Shown: positions 10,369 through 17,974 of the stretch, piece after piece
How the letters are laid out: the number at the start of each line of letters is the position of its first letter
Numbering within the stretch: the stretch's first letter is position 1
Origin: an uncultured Cohaesibacter sp.
GTDB lineage: Bacteria > Pseudomonadota > Alphaproteobacteria > Rhizobiales > Cohaesibacteraceae
NCBI RefSeq assembly: GCF_963676275.1
Contig: NZ_OY781091.1
Coordinates: forward strand, 1,900,775-1,964,774
DNA: 64,000 bases
Direction of reading: 5' to 3'
The notes under the pieces: generated by a model
What the model saw: the letters and a program-made list of their open reading frames with translations, nothing else
Told to the model about the DNA's origin: nothing
Database searches by the model: none
Program-made: the position numbers and the translations under genes

Positions 10369-10830
10369 GTGAGCATCCCTATGGTAGATGAAACAGATAG
10401 ACGCCTGTTGGCACTGCTTCAGAAGGATGGACGCAGAGCGAGTGCAGACCTTGCCAGGGAGATTGGCCTGTCGGTTTCGGCAACCAATGACCGCGTGCGA
10501 AAGTTGCTCGACTCCGGTGCTGTCAAATCGATCGAGGCCATTGTTGAACCAGCGACAGTCGGCTTTGGGGTGACAGCATTCATCTATGTGGATCTCGACT
10601 ATGCGAGTAGTGAAGATGCGTTTGTTTCTGAAGTGACGGCAATCGACCAGGTGCTTGAAGTTCATCACGTGACAGGGACACATTCATATCTGCTTAAGGT
10701 GCGCGAGCGCACCAATCAGGACCTGAATATGTTCATGGCAACCCGCTTGAAGCGGTTGCCGGCAGTCAAACGGACCGAAACACTGATATCGTTGGAGACA
10801 CTCAAAGAAACCTTGAGTTTGCCTTTATGA
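10369..10830 (+). CDS. Lrp/AsnC-family transcriptional regulator
   Basis: A 153-residue leucine-responsive-type regulator. The N-terminal helix-turn-helix covers about residues 5-60 (DETDRRLLALLQKDGRRASADLAREIGLS...NDRVRKLLDSG) and the RAM/AsnC effector domain follows, with the usual HHVTGTHSYLLKV stretch. Length is standard. The frame opens with GTG at 10369; an ATG at 10381 would remove four residues and is equally possible, since neither has a strong ribosome site. These proteins typically sense amino acids and control transport or catabolism, but no amino-acid gene is adjacent. A structured RNA and terminator follow on the same strand. Confidence 0.88.
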   Translation: MSIPMVDETDRRLLALLQKDGRRASADLAREIGLSVSATNDRVRKLLDSGAVKSIEAIVEPATVGFGVTAFIYVDLDYASSEDAFVSEVTAIDQVLEVHHVTGTHSYLLKVRERTNQDLNMFMATRLKRLPAVKRTETLISLETLKETLSLPL

Positions 10831-10879
10831 GGGTGTGCGTATTTGTGATGCGGCAACTGTACCCTGAATTGAGGCAATA

Positions 10880-11040
10880 AGAGCGGACAGTGAATGAAGT
10901 GCGGCCAGTCCCCCACATATAGAGTCGCAGCTGAAAAAGCGACATTCCCTGTGCGTCGGCCCTCGGGCCAACCGTAGATCGCATGATCTACATTTGGTCG
11001 TCGTTGTCCCCCGCAGCGACGACCATTCTGGCAAAAGGCA
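10880..11040 (+). ncRNA. ssrS: Candidate 6S RNA (RNA polymerase regulator)
   Basis: A non-coding stretch with strong secondary structure and a 6S-like core. GCGGCCAGTCCCC (10901-10913) closely matches the GCGGGCCAGTCCCC block of E. coli 6S RNA. The closing stem is supported by GTGAATG (10890-10896) facing CATTC (11024-11028) and GCGG (10901-10904) facing CCGC (11011-11014). Inside are hairpins GTCGC/GCGAC (10924-10943) and GTAGATC/GATCTAC (10974-10991). GGTCGTCG/CGACGACC (10996-11024) offers an alternative 3' hairpin like the rearrangement known for 6S RNA. Ends are approximate. 6S RNA binds the housekeeping RNA polymerase holoenzyme in stationary phase. The call rests on one sequence block and manual folding; another small RNA remains possible. 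Confidence 0.55.
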
Positions 11041-11080
11041 CCCCCGTGCCATGTTGCTCTGCGCTTTGCGCAAACTGTAT

Positions 11081-11108
11081 GAGGCAGCCTTGATGGCTGC
11101 CTCTTTTT
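11081..11108 (+). terminator. Rho-independent terminator after the candidate 6S RNA
   Basis: GAGGCAGCC pairs perfectly with GGCTGCCTC around TTGAT, followed by TTTTT. Two more hairpins lie just upstream (GGCAC/GTGCC at 11037-11050 and GCGC/GCGC at 11061-11071). It lies 250 bases past the Lrp-type gene and close to the convergent glucosidase gene, so it most likely ends the small-RNA transcript. Confidence 0.85.
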
Positions 11109-11128
11109 CTTTGTTGTCAGGGCTAGAT

Positions 11129-12493
11129 CTATGCCCCCGCAAGCATCGCCTTCAGGGCATGGAAGGAGGCTTTGGGGGTGCGGGCCAGCGTTTCGAAATC
11201 GACATGGACGAGCCCGAAGCGCTTGTCAAAACCCAATGCCCATTCAAAATTATCCATCAGCGACCAGACGAAATAGGCCTTGAGCGGCACTCCATTTTCA
11301 ATGGCTGACAGCGCTTGCTTGAAATGGGCGTCCAGATAGGCAATGCGCTCCTGATCATCCACTTTTCCATCAACCACGAAATCCTTGTTGGCCATGCCAT
11401 TTTCCGTGATGGCAAGTGGCAGCTCGCCGGTGTAATTATCCTTGATCCAGTTGAGCAGATAGCCGAGCCCTTCAGGATAGACTTCCCAATCCATCTCGGT
11501 GCGCGGCAGTGGTCCCTTGTTGCCGATCATGGCAGGCAAACCGGCGCCCTTGTCGGTTTTTCCAGCGGAAACCAGATTACGGGTATAGTAATTGATGCCG
11601 AGCCAGTCGAGCGGAGCGCTGATCGCTTCCATATCCTGTTGCCAGCCCTTGGGCATATGTGGCTCAAGATGGCTCAAGACGTCGTCTGGATAGGCCCCCT
11701 TGAATAGTCCACCCAGAAACCAGCGATTATAAATGCCTTCGGTCAGCTTGGCTGCCTTGGCGGATTCCTCTGTTTCATCAAATGGGCTGACATGCTCGAA
11801 ATTGAGAACGATGCCGAGATTCTTCTGCCCCAATGCGCGCAGCGCCGCCAGTGCCTTGCCATGGGCGAGGGGCACCAGATGAGCGGCGCGGCTGACGGCC
11901 CGAATGTCTCTGAGGCCGGGCGCATGGGCACCGTGAAAATGGCTATACCAGGTGATGCACCATGGTTCATTGAAGGTGACCACGCTTGAGAGCCGGTCGC
12001 CCAGTCGCTTGACCACGATTTCTGCATAATCGGCAAACAGGTCGGTGACATCCTTGTTGCGCCAACCGCCAATATCGGAAAGGGCATTAGGCAATTCCCA
12101 ATGATAGAGGGTCAGATTGGGCTGAAGGCCACGCTCCAGCATGCCATCGACCAGCTTGTCATAAAAATCGAGGCCTTCCTCGTTGACCTGACCACGCCCT
12201 TCCGGCTGAATGCGTGCCCAGGACGTGGAGAAGCGATAGGCCGAGACGCCAAGCGACTGCATGAGGTCCAGATCCTGCTGCCAGTGATGGATATGATCGC
12301 AGGCAATGGAGCCATTCTCGCAGCGCACCACATTGCCTTCTGTGGCCGAAAAGCTGTCCCAGTGACAAGGACCGCAGCCGCCAAAGGAGCTGCCCTCGAT
12401 CTGATAGGCCGACGTGGATGTGCCGAAAACGAAGTCTTGCGGGAAATCAGACCGTTTGACAGTGAAATGGGGCTGTCTTGAAAGTGCTGGCAT
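11129..12493 (-). CDS. GH1 beta-glucosidase
   Basis: A 454-residue glycoside hydrolase family 1 enzyme that cleaves terminal beta-D-glucosides in the cytoplasm by a retaining mechanism. The acid/base is Glu176 in TFNEPW and the nucleophile is the Glu of ITENG near residue 360. The N-terminal signature DFVFGTSTSAYQIEG and the HWELP segment are also present. There is no signal peptide. The ATG at 12493 gives MPALSRQPHFTVKRSDFP, the normal GH1 beginning; the frame runs 31 residues further back without family support. It follows the LacI-type regulator gene on the same strand with a 93-base gap and is probably co-regulated with it and the divergent alpha-glucoside operon. Specificity for cellobiose or aryl-glucosides cannot be told. 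Confidence 0.93.
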   Translation of the reverse strand: MPALSRQPHFTVKRSDFPQDFVFGTSTSAYQIEGSSFGGCGPCHWDSFSATEGNVVRCENGSIACDHIHHWQQDLDLMQSLGVSAYRFSTSWARIQPEGRGQVNEEGLDFYDKLVDGMLERGLQPNLTLYHWELPNALSDIGGWRNKDVTDLFADYAEIVVKRLGDRLSSVVTFNEPWCITWYSHFHGAHAPGLRDIRAVSRAAHLVPLAHGKALAALRALGQKNLGIVLNFEHVSPFDETEESAKAAKLTEGIYNRWFLGGLFKGAYPDDVLSHLEPHMPKGWQQDMEAISAPLDWLGINYYTRNLVSAGKTDKGAGLPAMIGNKGPLPRTEMDWEVYPEGLGYLLNWIKDNYTGELPLAITENGMANKDFVVDGKVDDQERIAYLDAHFKQALSAIENGVPLKAYFVWSLMDNFEWALGFDKRFGLVHVDFETLARTPKASFHALKAMLAGA

Positions 12494-12586
12494 GGCTCGA
12501 TCTCGTGAGGTTATGTGTGGTTTTGTTTTAAGCGGGGCAGGGCCCATCCAGTGAACGAAGCTTGAAATTGTTATGGTTGGCCGCAA

Positions 12587-13609
12587 TCAGCTGCGGCGTG
12601 GTCCTGTTGATTGCCCGACGACCAGATCGGTTTCCCAAAGTTCCTGCACAGGAGGTTGGCCGGGATTGTCAATCTGCTCAAGCAGGATTTCTGCCAGTCG
12701 CCGTCCGGCATTCATGATTGAAGAGCGCACGGATGTAAAAAGCGGCACACCCGGATATTGCAGGAAGGACAGCTCATCGTCAAATGTGATCACAGAGAGG
12801 TCCTTGCCAATCTGCAGGCCACATTCCTGCGCCGCGCGCACCACCCCCAAAGCGGTAAGAACCGAAGAGGTGACGAGGGCGGTTGGGGCATTCTCCATCT
12901 TGAGCAGGCTCTTGGTGACATCATACCCATATGGCTCGATCATGTCGGAAGAGAAGATCAGCTCCGGATCCACCTCGATGCCATGCTGGGAGAGGGCCGC
13001 TTCATAACCAAGCCGTCTGCGATAGGCAAAATCCATTTCCTCGACACCGTTCAGAAGCGCAATCCGTTCATGCCCGAGATCAAGCAGAAAATTGGTGGCC
13101 CGTTTGAAGCTGCTGCGGTTGTTGACATCGAGCCATGAATAGCCTGAATAATCGGTCTCCGTGCGCCCGTGAACGACGAAGGGCATTTCCAGGCTCTGCA
13201 ACAATTCTATGCGGGTGTCTTCCTTGTAGGGGCCGTGGACGATGACGCCGTCAACGCGCTTTGAACGTGCCAGCTCACGATAGCATTTTTCCTGCTCGTC
13301 ATGGGGAACGACGGAAATCAGCATCTCGAAACCGAAACGGGCATAGGTGGAACCAGCCCCGGCGATGAAATCCGAGAAATGCGGGTTGATCATCGAGTGT
13401 TTCGGGCTTTGCGGGACAACATGCGCCACGGCATGAGACTTGCCCATGGCAAGCCGCTTGGCCGAATAGGAGGGGTGGTAATTATATTTTCGCGCCGCTT
13501 CAATGACGCGGGCGCGCGTTTTCTCTCCAACCTCGGGATACCCGTTCAGAGCCCGGCTGACCGTAGTTTGAGACAGATTCAGCTTGTTGGAAAGTTCCTT
13601 AAGATTCAC
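12587..13609 (-). CDS. aglR: LacI-family repressor, probable AglR
   Basis: A 340-residue LacI/GalR-type repressor. The N-terminal helix-turn-helix reads NLKELSNKLNLSQTTVSRALNGYPEV, followed by a periplasmic-binding-protein-like sugar domain (AHVVPQ..., VDGVIVHGP, PTALVTSSVLTALGV, SVITFDDE). The GTG at 13609 has GAGG eight bases upstream; an in-frame GTG at 13618 adds three residues with a poorer ribosome site. It is divergent from aglEFGAK and upstream of the GH1 gene, matching the placement of aglR in rhizobial alpha-glucoside loci. It probably represses both directions by binding the CAAAGC-type palindromes at 13719 and 13918 and releases on an alpha-glucoside. The name is by synteny and family. 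Confidence 0.88.
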   Translation of the reverse strand: MNLKELSNKLNLSQTTVSRALNGYPEVGEKTRARVIEAARKYNYHPSYSAKRLAMGKSHAVAHVVPQSPKHSMINPHFSDFIAGAGSTYARFGFEMLISVVPHDEQEKCYRELARSKRVDGVIVHGPYKEDTRIELLQSLEMPFVVHGRTETDYSGYSWLDVNNRSSFKRATNFLLDLGHERIALLNGVEEMDFAYRRRLGYEAALSQHGIEVDPELIFSSDMIEPYGYDVTKSLLKMENAPTALVTSSVLTALGVVRAAQECGLQIGKDLSVITFDDELSFLQYPGVPLFTSVRSSIMNAGRRLAEILLEQIDNPGQPPVQELWETDLVVGQSTGPRRS

Positions 13610-13718
13610 AGTCGTCACCTCGAGCTCAAGCTACCTACAGTCGATAGTATGAGCTTATTCAACTTTATGCGCTTGCTCCGCCTGTGCTACTATAGGCCGA
13701 GGACGGTCCTCCGCAAGC

Positions 13719-13730
13719 CAAAGCCCTTTG
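13719..13730. promoter_or_regulatory. Imperfect LacI-type operator near aglR
   Basis: CAAAGCCCTTTG differs at one base from the perfect palindrome at 13918. It lies about 110 bases upstream of aglR, where a LacI-type autoregulatory site would be expected. Confidence 0.5.
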
Positions 13731-13917
13731 AAAGTCTGGCTGCATCTTAGGCACAAACCAAGTTAAACCGCAATCCTGTTATATCATCAAGCGTCATTTT
13801 TCAAAATTGGATGCTTATGATTTATGCTTGGAAATATAGAAAAACTGCCGGATTTAACCGGTTTGCATCAAATTCATCCTTGACTCTTGTATGCAACCAA
13901 AGCATGCTCGTCACATT

Positions 13918-13929
13918 CAAAGCGCTTTG
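13918..13929. promoter_or_regulatory. LacI-type operator upstream of aglE (probable AglR site)
   Basis: CAAAGCGCTTTG is a perfect palindrome with the central GC of LacI-family operators, 72 bases before the aglE start. A TTGACT element at 13880-13885 lies just upstream and could be a -35 box, which would place the operator over or just beyond the promoter. Together with the near-copy at 13719 it suggests AglR control of both divergent units. Confidence 0.65.
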
Positions 13930-14001
13930 GATAAAGCGCGACTATTGTTTAATAACGACAGGGTGCCGCCAGCGAAGTCGGCATTCTTGGGAGGTTCGCA
14001 A

Positions 14002-15357
14002 ATGTTGAAAAAACTCATGCTCGGTGCTGCCCTTGCCGCTCTCTCCGTCGGGAGTCTTCAGGCCGCAGAGCTTAAGTTCAAGCCAGGTGAAGATGCCAAA
14101 TTCAACTGGGCTTCATATGAAGAATTTAAGAAAAATGTCGATCTGAGCGGGGAAACCTTGACCATTTCCGGTCCATGGCTTGGCGTTGACAAAGATCTCT
14201 TTATGAGTGTTGTGGCCTATTTTGAAGACGCAACCGGTGCCAAGGTTCAATATGCCGGTTCGGACTCCTTCGAACAACAGATCGTTATTGACACCGGCGC
14301 AGGTTCCGCACCGAACGTTGCTGTCTTCCCGCAGCCCGGTCTTGCTGCCGATCTGGCAAGCAAGGGCTATCTGGTGCCTCTGGGGGATGAGACACGGGAT
14401 TGGCTGAAGGAAAATTATGCTGCCGGACAGTCCTGGGTAGATCTTGGAACTTACAAGAGCAAGGACGGCGAACCCACATTCTATGGCTTCCCATACAAGG
14501 CCGACCTGAAGTCTCTGGTATGGTATGTGCCTGAAAACTTTGAAGATGCCGGTTATGAAGTGCCCGAAACCATGGAAGATCTGAAAGCTCTGACAGAGCA
14601 GATCGTTGCCGACGGTGGCACGCCATGGTGCATTGGTCTGGGGTCCGGTGCCGCAACCGGCTGGCCAGCAACCGACTGGGTTGAAGACATGATGCTGCGT
14701 ACCGCATCTCCTGACACCTATGACAAATGGGTCACCAACGAAATTCCGTTCAATGATCCTGCTGTTGTGACCGCTATCGAAGAATTCGGCTGGTTCGCAC
14801 GCAACGATGCTTTCGTTGATGGCGGCGCAGGTGCTGTTGCCACCACTGACTTCCGCGATGCTCCGAAAGGCCTCTTCACCTCTCCGCCAAAATGCTATCT
14901 GCATAAAATGGCAAGCTTCATTCCTTCCTTCTTCCCGGAAGGGACCGAGCTTGGTGTCGATGCTGACTTCTTCTACTTCCCCGCTTATGCAGGCAAGGAT
15001 CTTGGTAAGCCGGTTCTGGGTGCAGGCACACTCTTTGCCATCACCAAGGATTCCAAAGCTGCACAGGCCTTCATCCAGTTCCTCGAAACCCCGATTTCTC
15101 ATGAAATCTGGATGGCTCAGTCTGGTCTGCTGACTGCATATAAGGGCGTCAATCTCGATGCCTATGCAAACAGCACCCTGCATAAACAGGGCGAAATCCT
15201 GCTCAACGCAACGACCTTCCGCTTTGATGGTTCCGACCTGATGCCCGGCAAGATCGGTGCAGGCTCCTTCTGGACCGGCATGGTTGACTATGCTGGTGGC
15301 AAGGACGCCAAGGATGTCGCAAGCGAAATTCAGAAATCCTGGGATGCTCTGAAATAA
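14002..15357 (+). CDS. aglE: Alpha-glucoside ABC transporter, periplasmic binding protein
   Basis: A 451-residue solute-binding protein that captures alpha-glucosides such as sucrose, maltose or trehalose in the periplasm for AglFG-AglK. The signal peptide MLKKLMLGAALAALSVGSLQA is cleaved near residue 21. The mature part resembles the family 1 extracellular binding proteins of carbohydrate importers (LSGETLTISGPWLG, GGTPWCIGLGSGAATGWPATDW). GGGAGG at 13989-13994 fixes the ATG at 14002, although the frame is open 37 codons further up, across the operator. First gene of the operon, separated from aglF by 391 bases that include a stable hairpin. The name follows the S. meliloti aglEFGAK order. 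Confidence 0.93.
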   Translation: MLKKLMLGAALAALSVGSLQAAELKFKPGEDAKFNWASYEEFKKNVDLSGETLTISGPWLGVDKDLFMSVVAYFEDATGAKVQYAGSDSFEQQIVIDTGAGSAPNVAVFPQPGLAADLASKGYLVPLGDETRDWLKENYAAGQSWVDLGTYKSKDGEPTFYGFPYKADLKSLVWYVPENFEDAGYEVPETMEDLKALTEQIVADGGTPWCIGLGSGAATGWPATDWVEDMMLRTASPDTYDKWVTNEIPFNDPAVVTAIEEFGWFARNDAFVDGGAGAVATTDFRDAPKGLFTSPPKCYLHKMASFIPSFFPEGTELGVDADFFYFPAYAGKDLGKPVLGAGTLFAITKDSKAAQAFIQFLETPISHEIWMAQSGLLTAYKGVNLDAYANSTLHKQGEILLNATTFRFDGSDLMPGKIGAGSFWTGMVDYAGGKDAKDVASEIQKSWDALK

Positions 15358-15385
15358 GTTCAGATGCATTTCGAAAGTGACCAAG

Positions 15386-15410
15386 CCGGTTCCCGATTGT
15401 CGGGGACCGG
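15386..15410 (+). terminator. Intercistronic hairpin downstream of aglE
   Basis: CCGGTTCCC pairs with GGGGACCGG (9 bp, one G-U) around a 7-nt loop, 29 bases after the aglE stop, with no T run. Such structures after binding-protein genes usually stabilise the upstream message or cause partial termination, giving more binding protein than membrane subunits. The rest of the 391-base spacer to aglF shows no gene. Confidence 0.55.
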
Positions 15411-15748
15411 TAAAGTCTGGGCGGTCTAAAAGTTACGCATTGGCCTGAAGCTGGCGAATGAATGATCGCGATGAAATCGCAAACTAAAATCTTTCGATCA
15501 GGCTTGCTTAGACCTAAAGCGAATGTCTGAAAGCACAAATTGATAACAGAATGGGCCAACATGGATGGGCCTCAAGACGTTGTCTGGTGCGAGAGCTTGC
15601 AAGTCATCTTGCTGCTGTTTGCTCAATGTCTGCAAGGATCGAAAACTCAAACCGAGACCGGAGACTGGTAGCCTCCACGCTGAGGGGACAAGCTTTCAGC
15701 ACGAAAATTCTACCGATTTCCGGATAATATAAGGTGGAGCGTGACTAA

Positions 15749-16759
15749 ATGGAGCAACTAGTATCTGCAGTGGGAACCGTGGTTGTCGGGGTTCTTGCCT
15801 GCGTGGCTTATTTCTATGGCTCGAACTGGCTCCTGGATCGTATTTTTCCAGCAAATGCTGCAACTGCCGAAAAAGGGATCAAGAATCTACAGATCGCACA
15901 CGCCGTGCGGCCATGGCTGTTTCTTGGACCGGCACTTCTGGCGTTGGGTCTTTATCTGGTTTATCCCGCTATCGATTCAATCAGGCTGTCCTTTTACAAT
16001 GGTGACAGCAGCCGCTTCGTCGGTTTGGACAATTATGTCTGGCTCTGGTTTGACGAAGGCTTCCGCCAGTCCATGTTCAACAACATGCTCTGGCTCATTT
16101 TCGTTCCTGCCATGTCGACCTTCTTCGGTCTGATCATTGCAGCCCTGACCGACCGGATCTGGTGGGGGAATATCGCAAAGTCCCTGATTTTCATGCCGAT
16201 GGCGATTTCCTTCATCGGTGCTTCGATCATCTGGAAATTCGTTTACGAATATCGCGGTGAGGGGTCTGCCCAGATTGGTATCGTCAATGCGGTCGTTGAA
16301 GCGTTGGGCGGAACGCCGCAGGCATGGATCACCATTCCTTTCTGGAACAATTTCTTTCTGATGATCATCCTGATCTGGATCCAGACCGGCTTTGCCATGG
16401 TGATCCTTTCAGCGGCCTTGCGTGGTATTCCCGAAGAAACGATTGAAGCGGCAACGATCGATGGCGCCAACGGCGTCCAGATCTTTTTCCTGATCATGGT
16501 GCCGCAGATCTGGAAAACCATCGCCGTTGTCTGGACGACCATCACGATCACCGTTCTCAAGGTGTTCGATATCGTCTTTGCCATGACGAACGGTCAATGG
16601 GATACGCAGGTGCTCGCCAACTACATGTATGACTGGATGTTCCGCGGTGGCGGAGACTTTGGGCGCGGTGCCACCATCGCCGTCATCATCATGTTGCTCG
16701 TCGTTCCGATCATGATCTGGAACATTCGTTCGGCTACCAAAGATTCTAAAGGGCACTAG
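15749..16759 (+). CDS. aglF: Alpha-glucoside ABC transporter permease AglF
   Basis: A 336-residue inner-membrane permease of the MalF/UgpA type. There is an extra N-terminal membrane segment (about residues 5-25), then the core of about six helices beginning near residue 55 (WLFLGPALLALGLYLVYP). The EAA loop that contacts the ATPase reads EAATIDGANGVQIFFLIMVP. GGTGGAG lies upstream of the ATG. Pairs with AglG; the stop codon is two bases from the aglG start, so the two are translationally linked. Confidence 0.93.
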   Translation: MEQLVSAVGTVVVGVLACVAYFYGSNWLLDRIFPANAATAEKGIKNLQIAHAVRPWLFLGPALLALGLYLVYPAIDSIRLSFYNGDSSRFVGLDNYVWLWFDEGFRQSMFNNMLWLIFVPAMSTFFGLIIAALTDRIWWGNIAKSLIFMPMAISFIGASIIWKFVYEYRGEGSAQIGIVNAVVEALGGTPQAWITIPFWNNFFLMIILIWIQTGFAMVILSAALRGIPEETIEAATIDGANGVQIFFLIMVPQIWKTIAVVWTTITITVLKVFDIVFAMTNGQWDTQVLANYMYDWMFRGGGDFGRGATIAVIIMLLVVPIMIWNIRSATKDSKGH

Positions 16760-16761
16760 AA

Positions 16762-17919
16762 ATGATCGCTGGATCCAAAACAAAATCGCCCTTGCTGTGG
16801 GTTGTACATCTGTCTGTCTTCATGCTGGTCCTGTTATGGACCATGCCAACCATCGGTCTGTTTGTATCTTCCATCAGGGACAAGGACCAGTTGGCCGTAT
16901 CCGGCTGGTGGACTGCTCTCTTTTCTTCCGAACAGAATGTGATTGGTCGCTCTGTTGATCCTGAAGCCCAGATTGTCAGGGATGGTCTCTATATCCTGCA
17001 AGGCAATGTCATGGAGCAGGATGGAACCAAGGGTACCTTGCTGGCCTTTGGCTGGCGCGCTCAGGAGCCCGATGCCTTCAAGGCCGGGGAAAAGGCGGAT
17101 CTGAAAAATGACCGCACCATGACCGTCAACAGCGATGGCAGTTATGAGATCACCCAGCCGGAAGAATGGACCGGAAAACGCGGTGTACGCATTTTCTACA
17201 CCATTGAGACCCCGCCAATCTTCACTCTCGACAACTATCGCGAGGTGCTGACGGCGGAAGGCATCGGCCAATCCTTCATCAACTCGCTGACGGTCACCAT
17301 TCCCTCGACCATCATCCCGATCCTGATTGCGGCCTTCGCCGCCTATGCGCTGGCATGGATGCAGTTTCCGGGCAGGGCGGTGTTGATCGCGGTGGTCGTT
17401 GGTCTGCTCGTTGTGCCGCTGCAAATGTCACTCATTCCGTTGCTGCGACTTTACAACGGTGTCGGCACGGCCTTTGGTGTGCCCGCCAAGACCTATCTGG
17501 GCATTTGGCTGGCGCATACCGGCTTTGGTCTCCCGCTGGCGGTCTATCTGCTGCGCAACTATATTTCCGAGCTGCCAAGAGAAATCATCGAGTCTGCCCG
17601 CGTGGACGGGGCCAGCCATTTTGATATCTTCATGAAGATCATTCTGCCCCTGTCTTTCCCGGCTCTGGCATCCTTTGCGATTTTCCAGTTCCTCTGGGTC
17701 TGGAACGATCTGCTCGTCGCCATGGTGTTCCTTGGCAACACGGAGGATCAACTGGTGCTTACCGGGCGCTTGCGTGAAATGCTCGGCTCCCGTGGTGGCA
17801 ACTGGGAAATCCTGACGGCATCCGCCTTCATTACAATTATTGTGCCTCTGGGTGTCTTCTTCACCCTGCAGCGCTATCTGGTACGTGGTCTTCTGGCCGG
17901 TTCGGTCAAGGGCGGCTAA
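16762..17919 (+). CDS. aglG: Alpha-glucoside ABC transporter permease AglG
   Basis: A 385-residue permease of the MalG type, longer than the usual 280 or so residues. The extra length is a periplasmic domain of about 110 residues (roughly 45-155) between the first membrane helix and the core (TM2 starts near residue 165). This enlarged loop is a known trait of AglG proteins. The cytoplasmic EAA-like loop reads ESARVDGASHFDIFMKIILP. Starts at ATG 16762, two bases after aglF, and precedes aglA by 55 bases. Confidence 0.93.
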   Translation: MIAGSKTKSPLLWVVHLSVFMLVLLWTMPTIGLFVSSIRDKDQLAVSGWWTALFSSEQNVIGRSVDPEAQIVRDGLYILQGNVMEQDGTKGTLLAFGWRAQEPDAFKAGEKADLKNDRTMTVNSDGSYEITQPEEWTGKRGVRIFYTIETPPIFTLDNYREVLTAEGIGQSFINSLTVTIPSTIIPILIAAFAAYALAWMQFPGRAVLIAVVVGLLVVPLQMSLIPLLRLYNGVGTAFGVPAKTYLGIWLAHTGFGLPLAVYLLRNYISELPREIIESARVDGASHFDIFMKIILPLSFPALASFAIFQFLWVWNDLLVAMVFLGNTEDQLVLTGRLREMLGSRGGNWEILTASAFITIIVPLGVFFTLQRYLVRGLLAGSVKGG

Positions 17920-17974
17920 GGCGTTCATCCGCCAGCCCGAACTTTGACCTCCAAGCAATAGAACTGGATACTCT

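Noticed and set aside
10994-11308. Plus-strand 104-codon frame across the terminator region
   Set aside because: It crosses a perfect intrinsic terminator and runs antisense into the glucosidase gene; it is better explained by the structured RNA.
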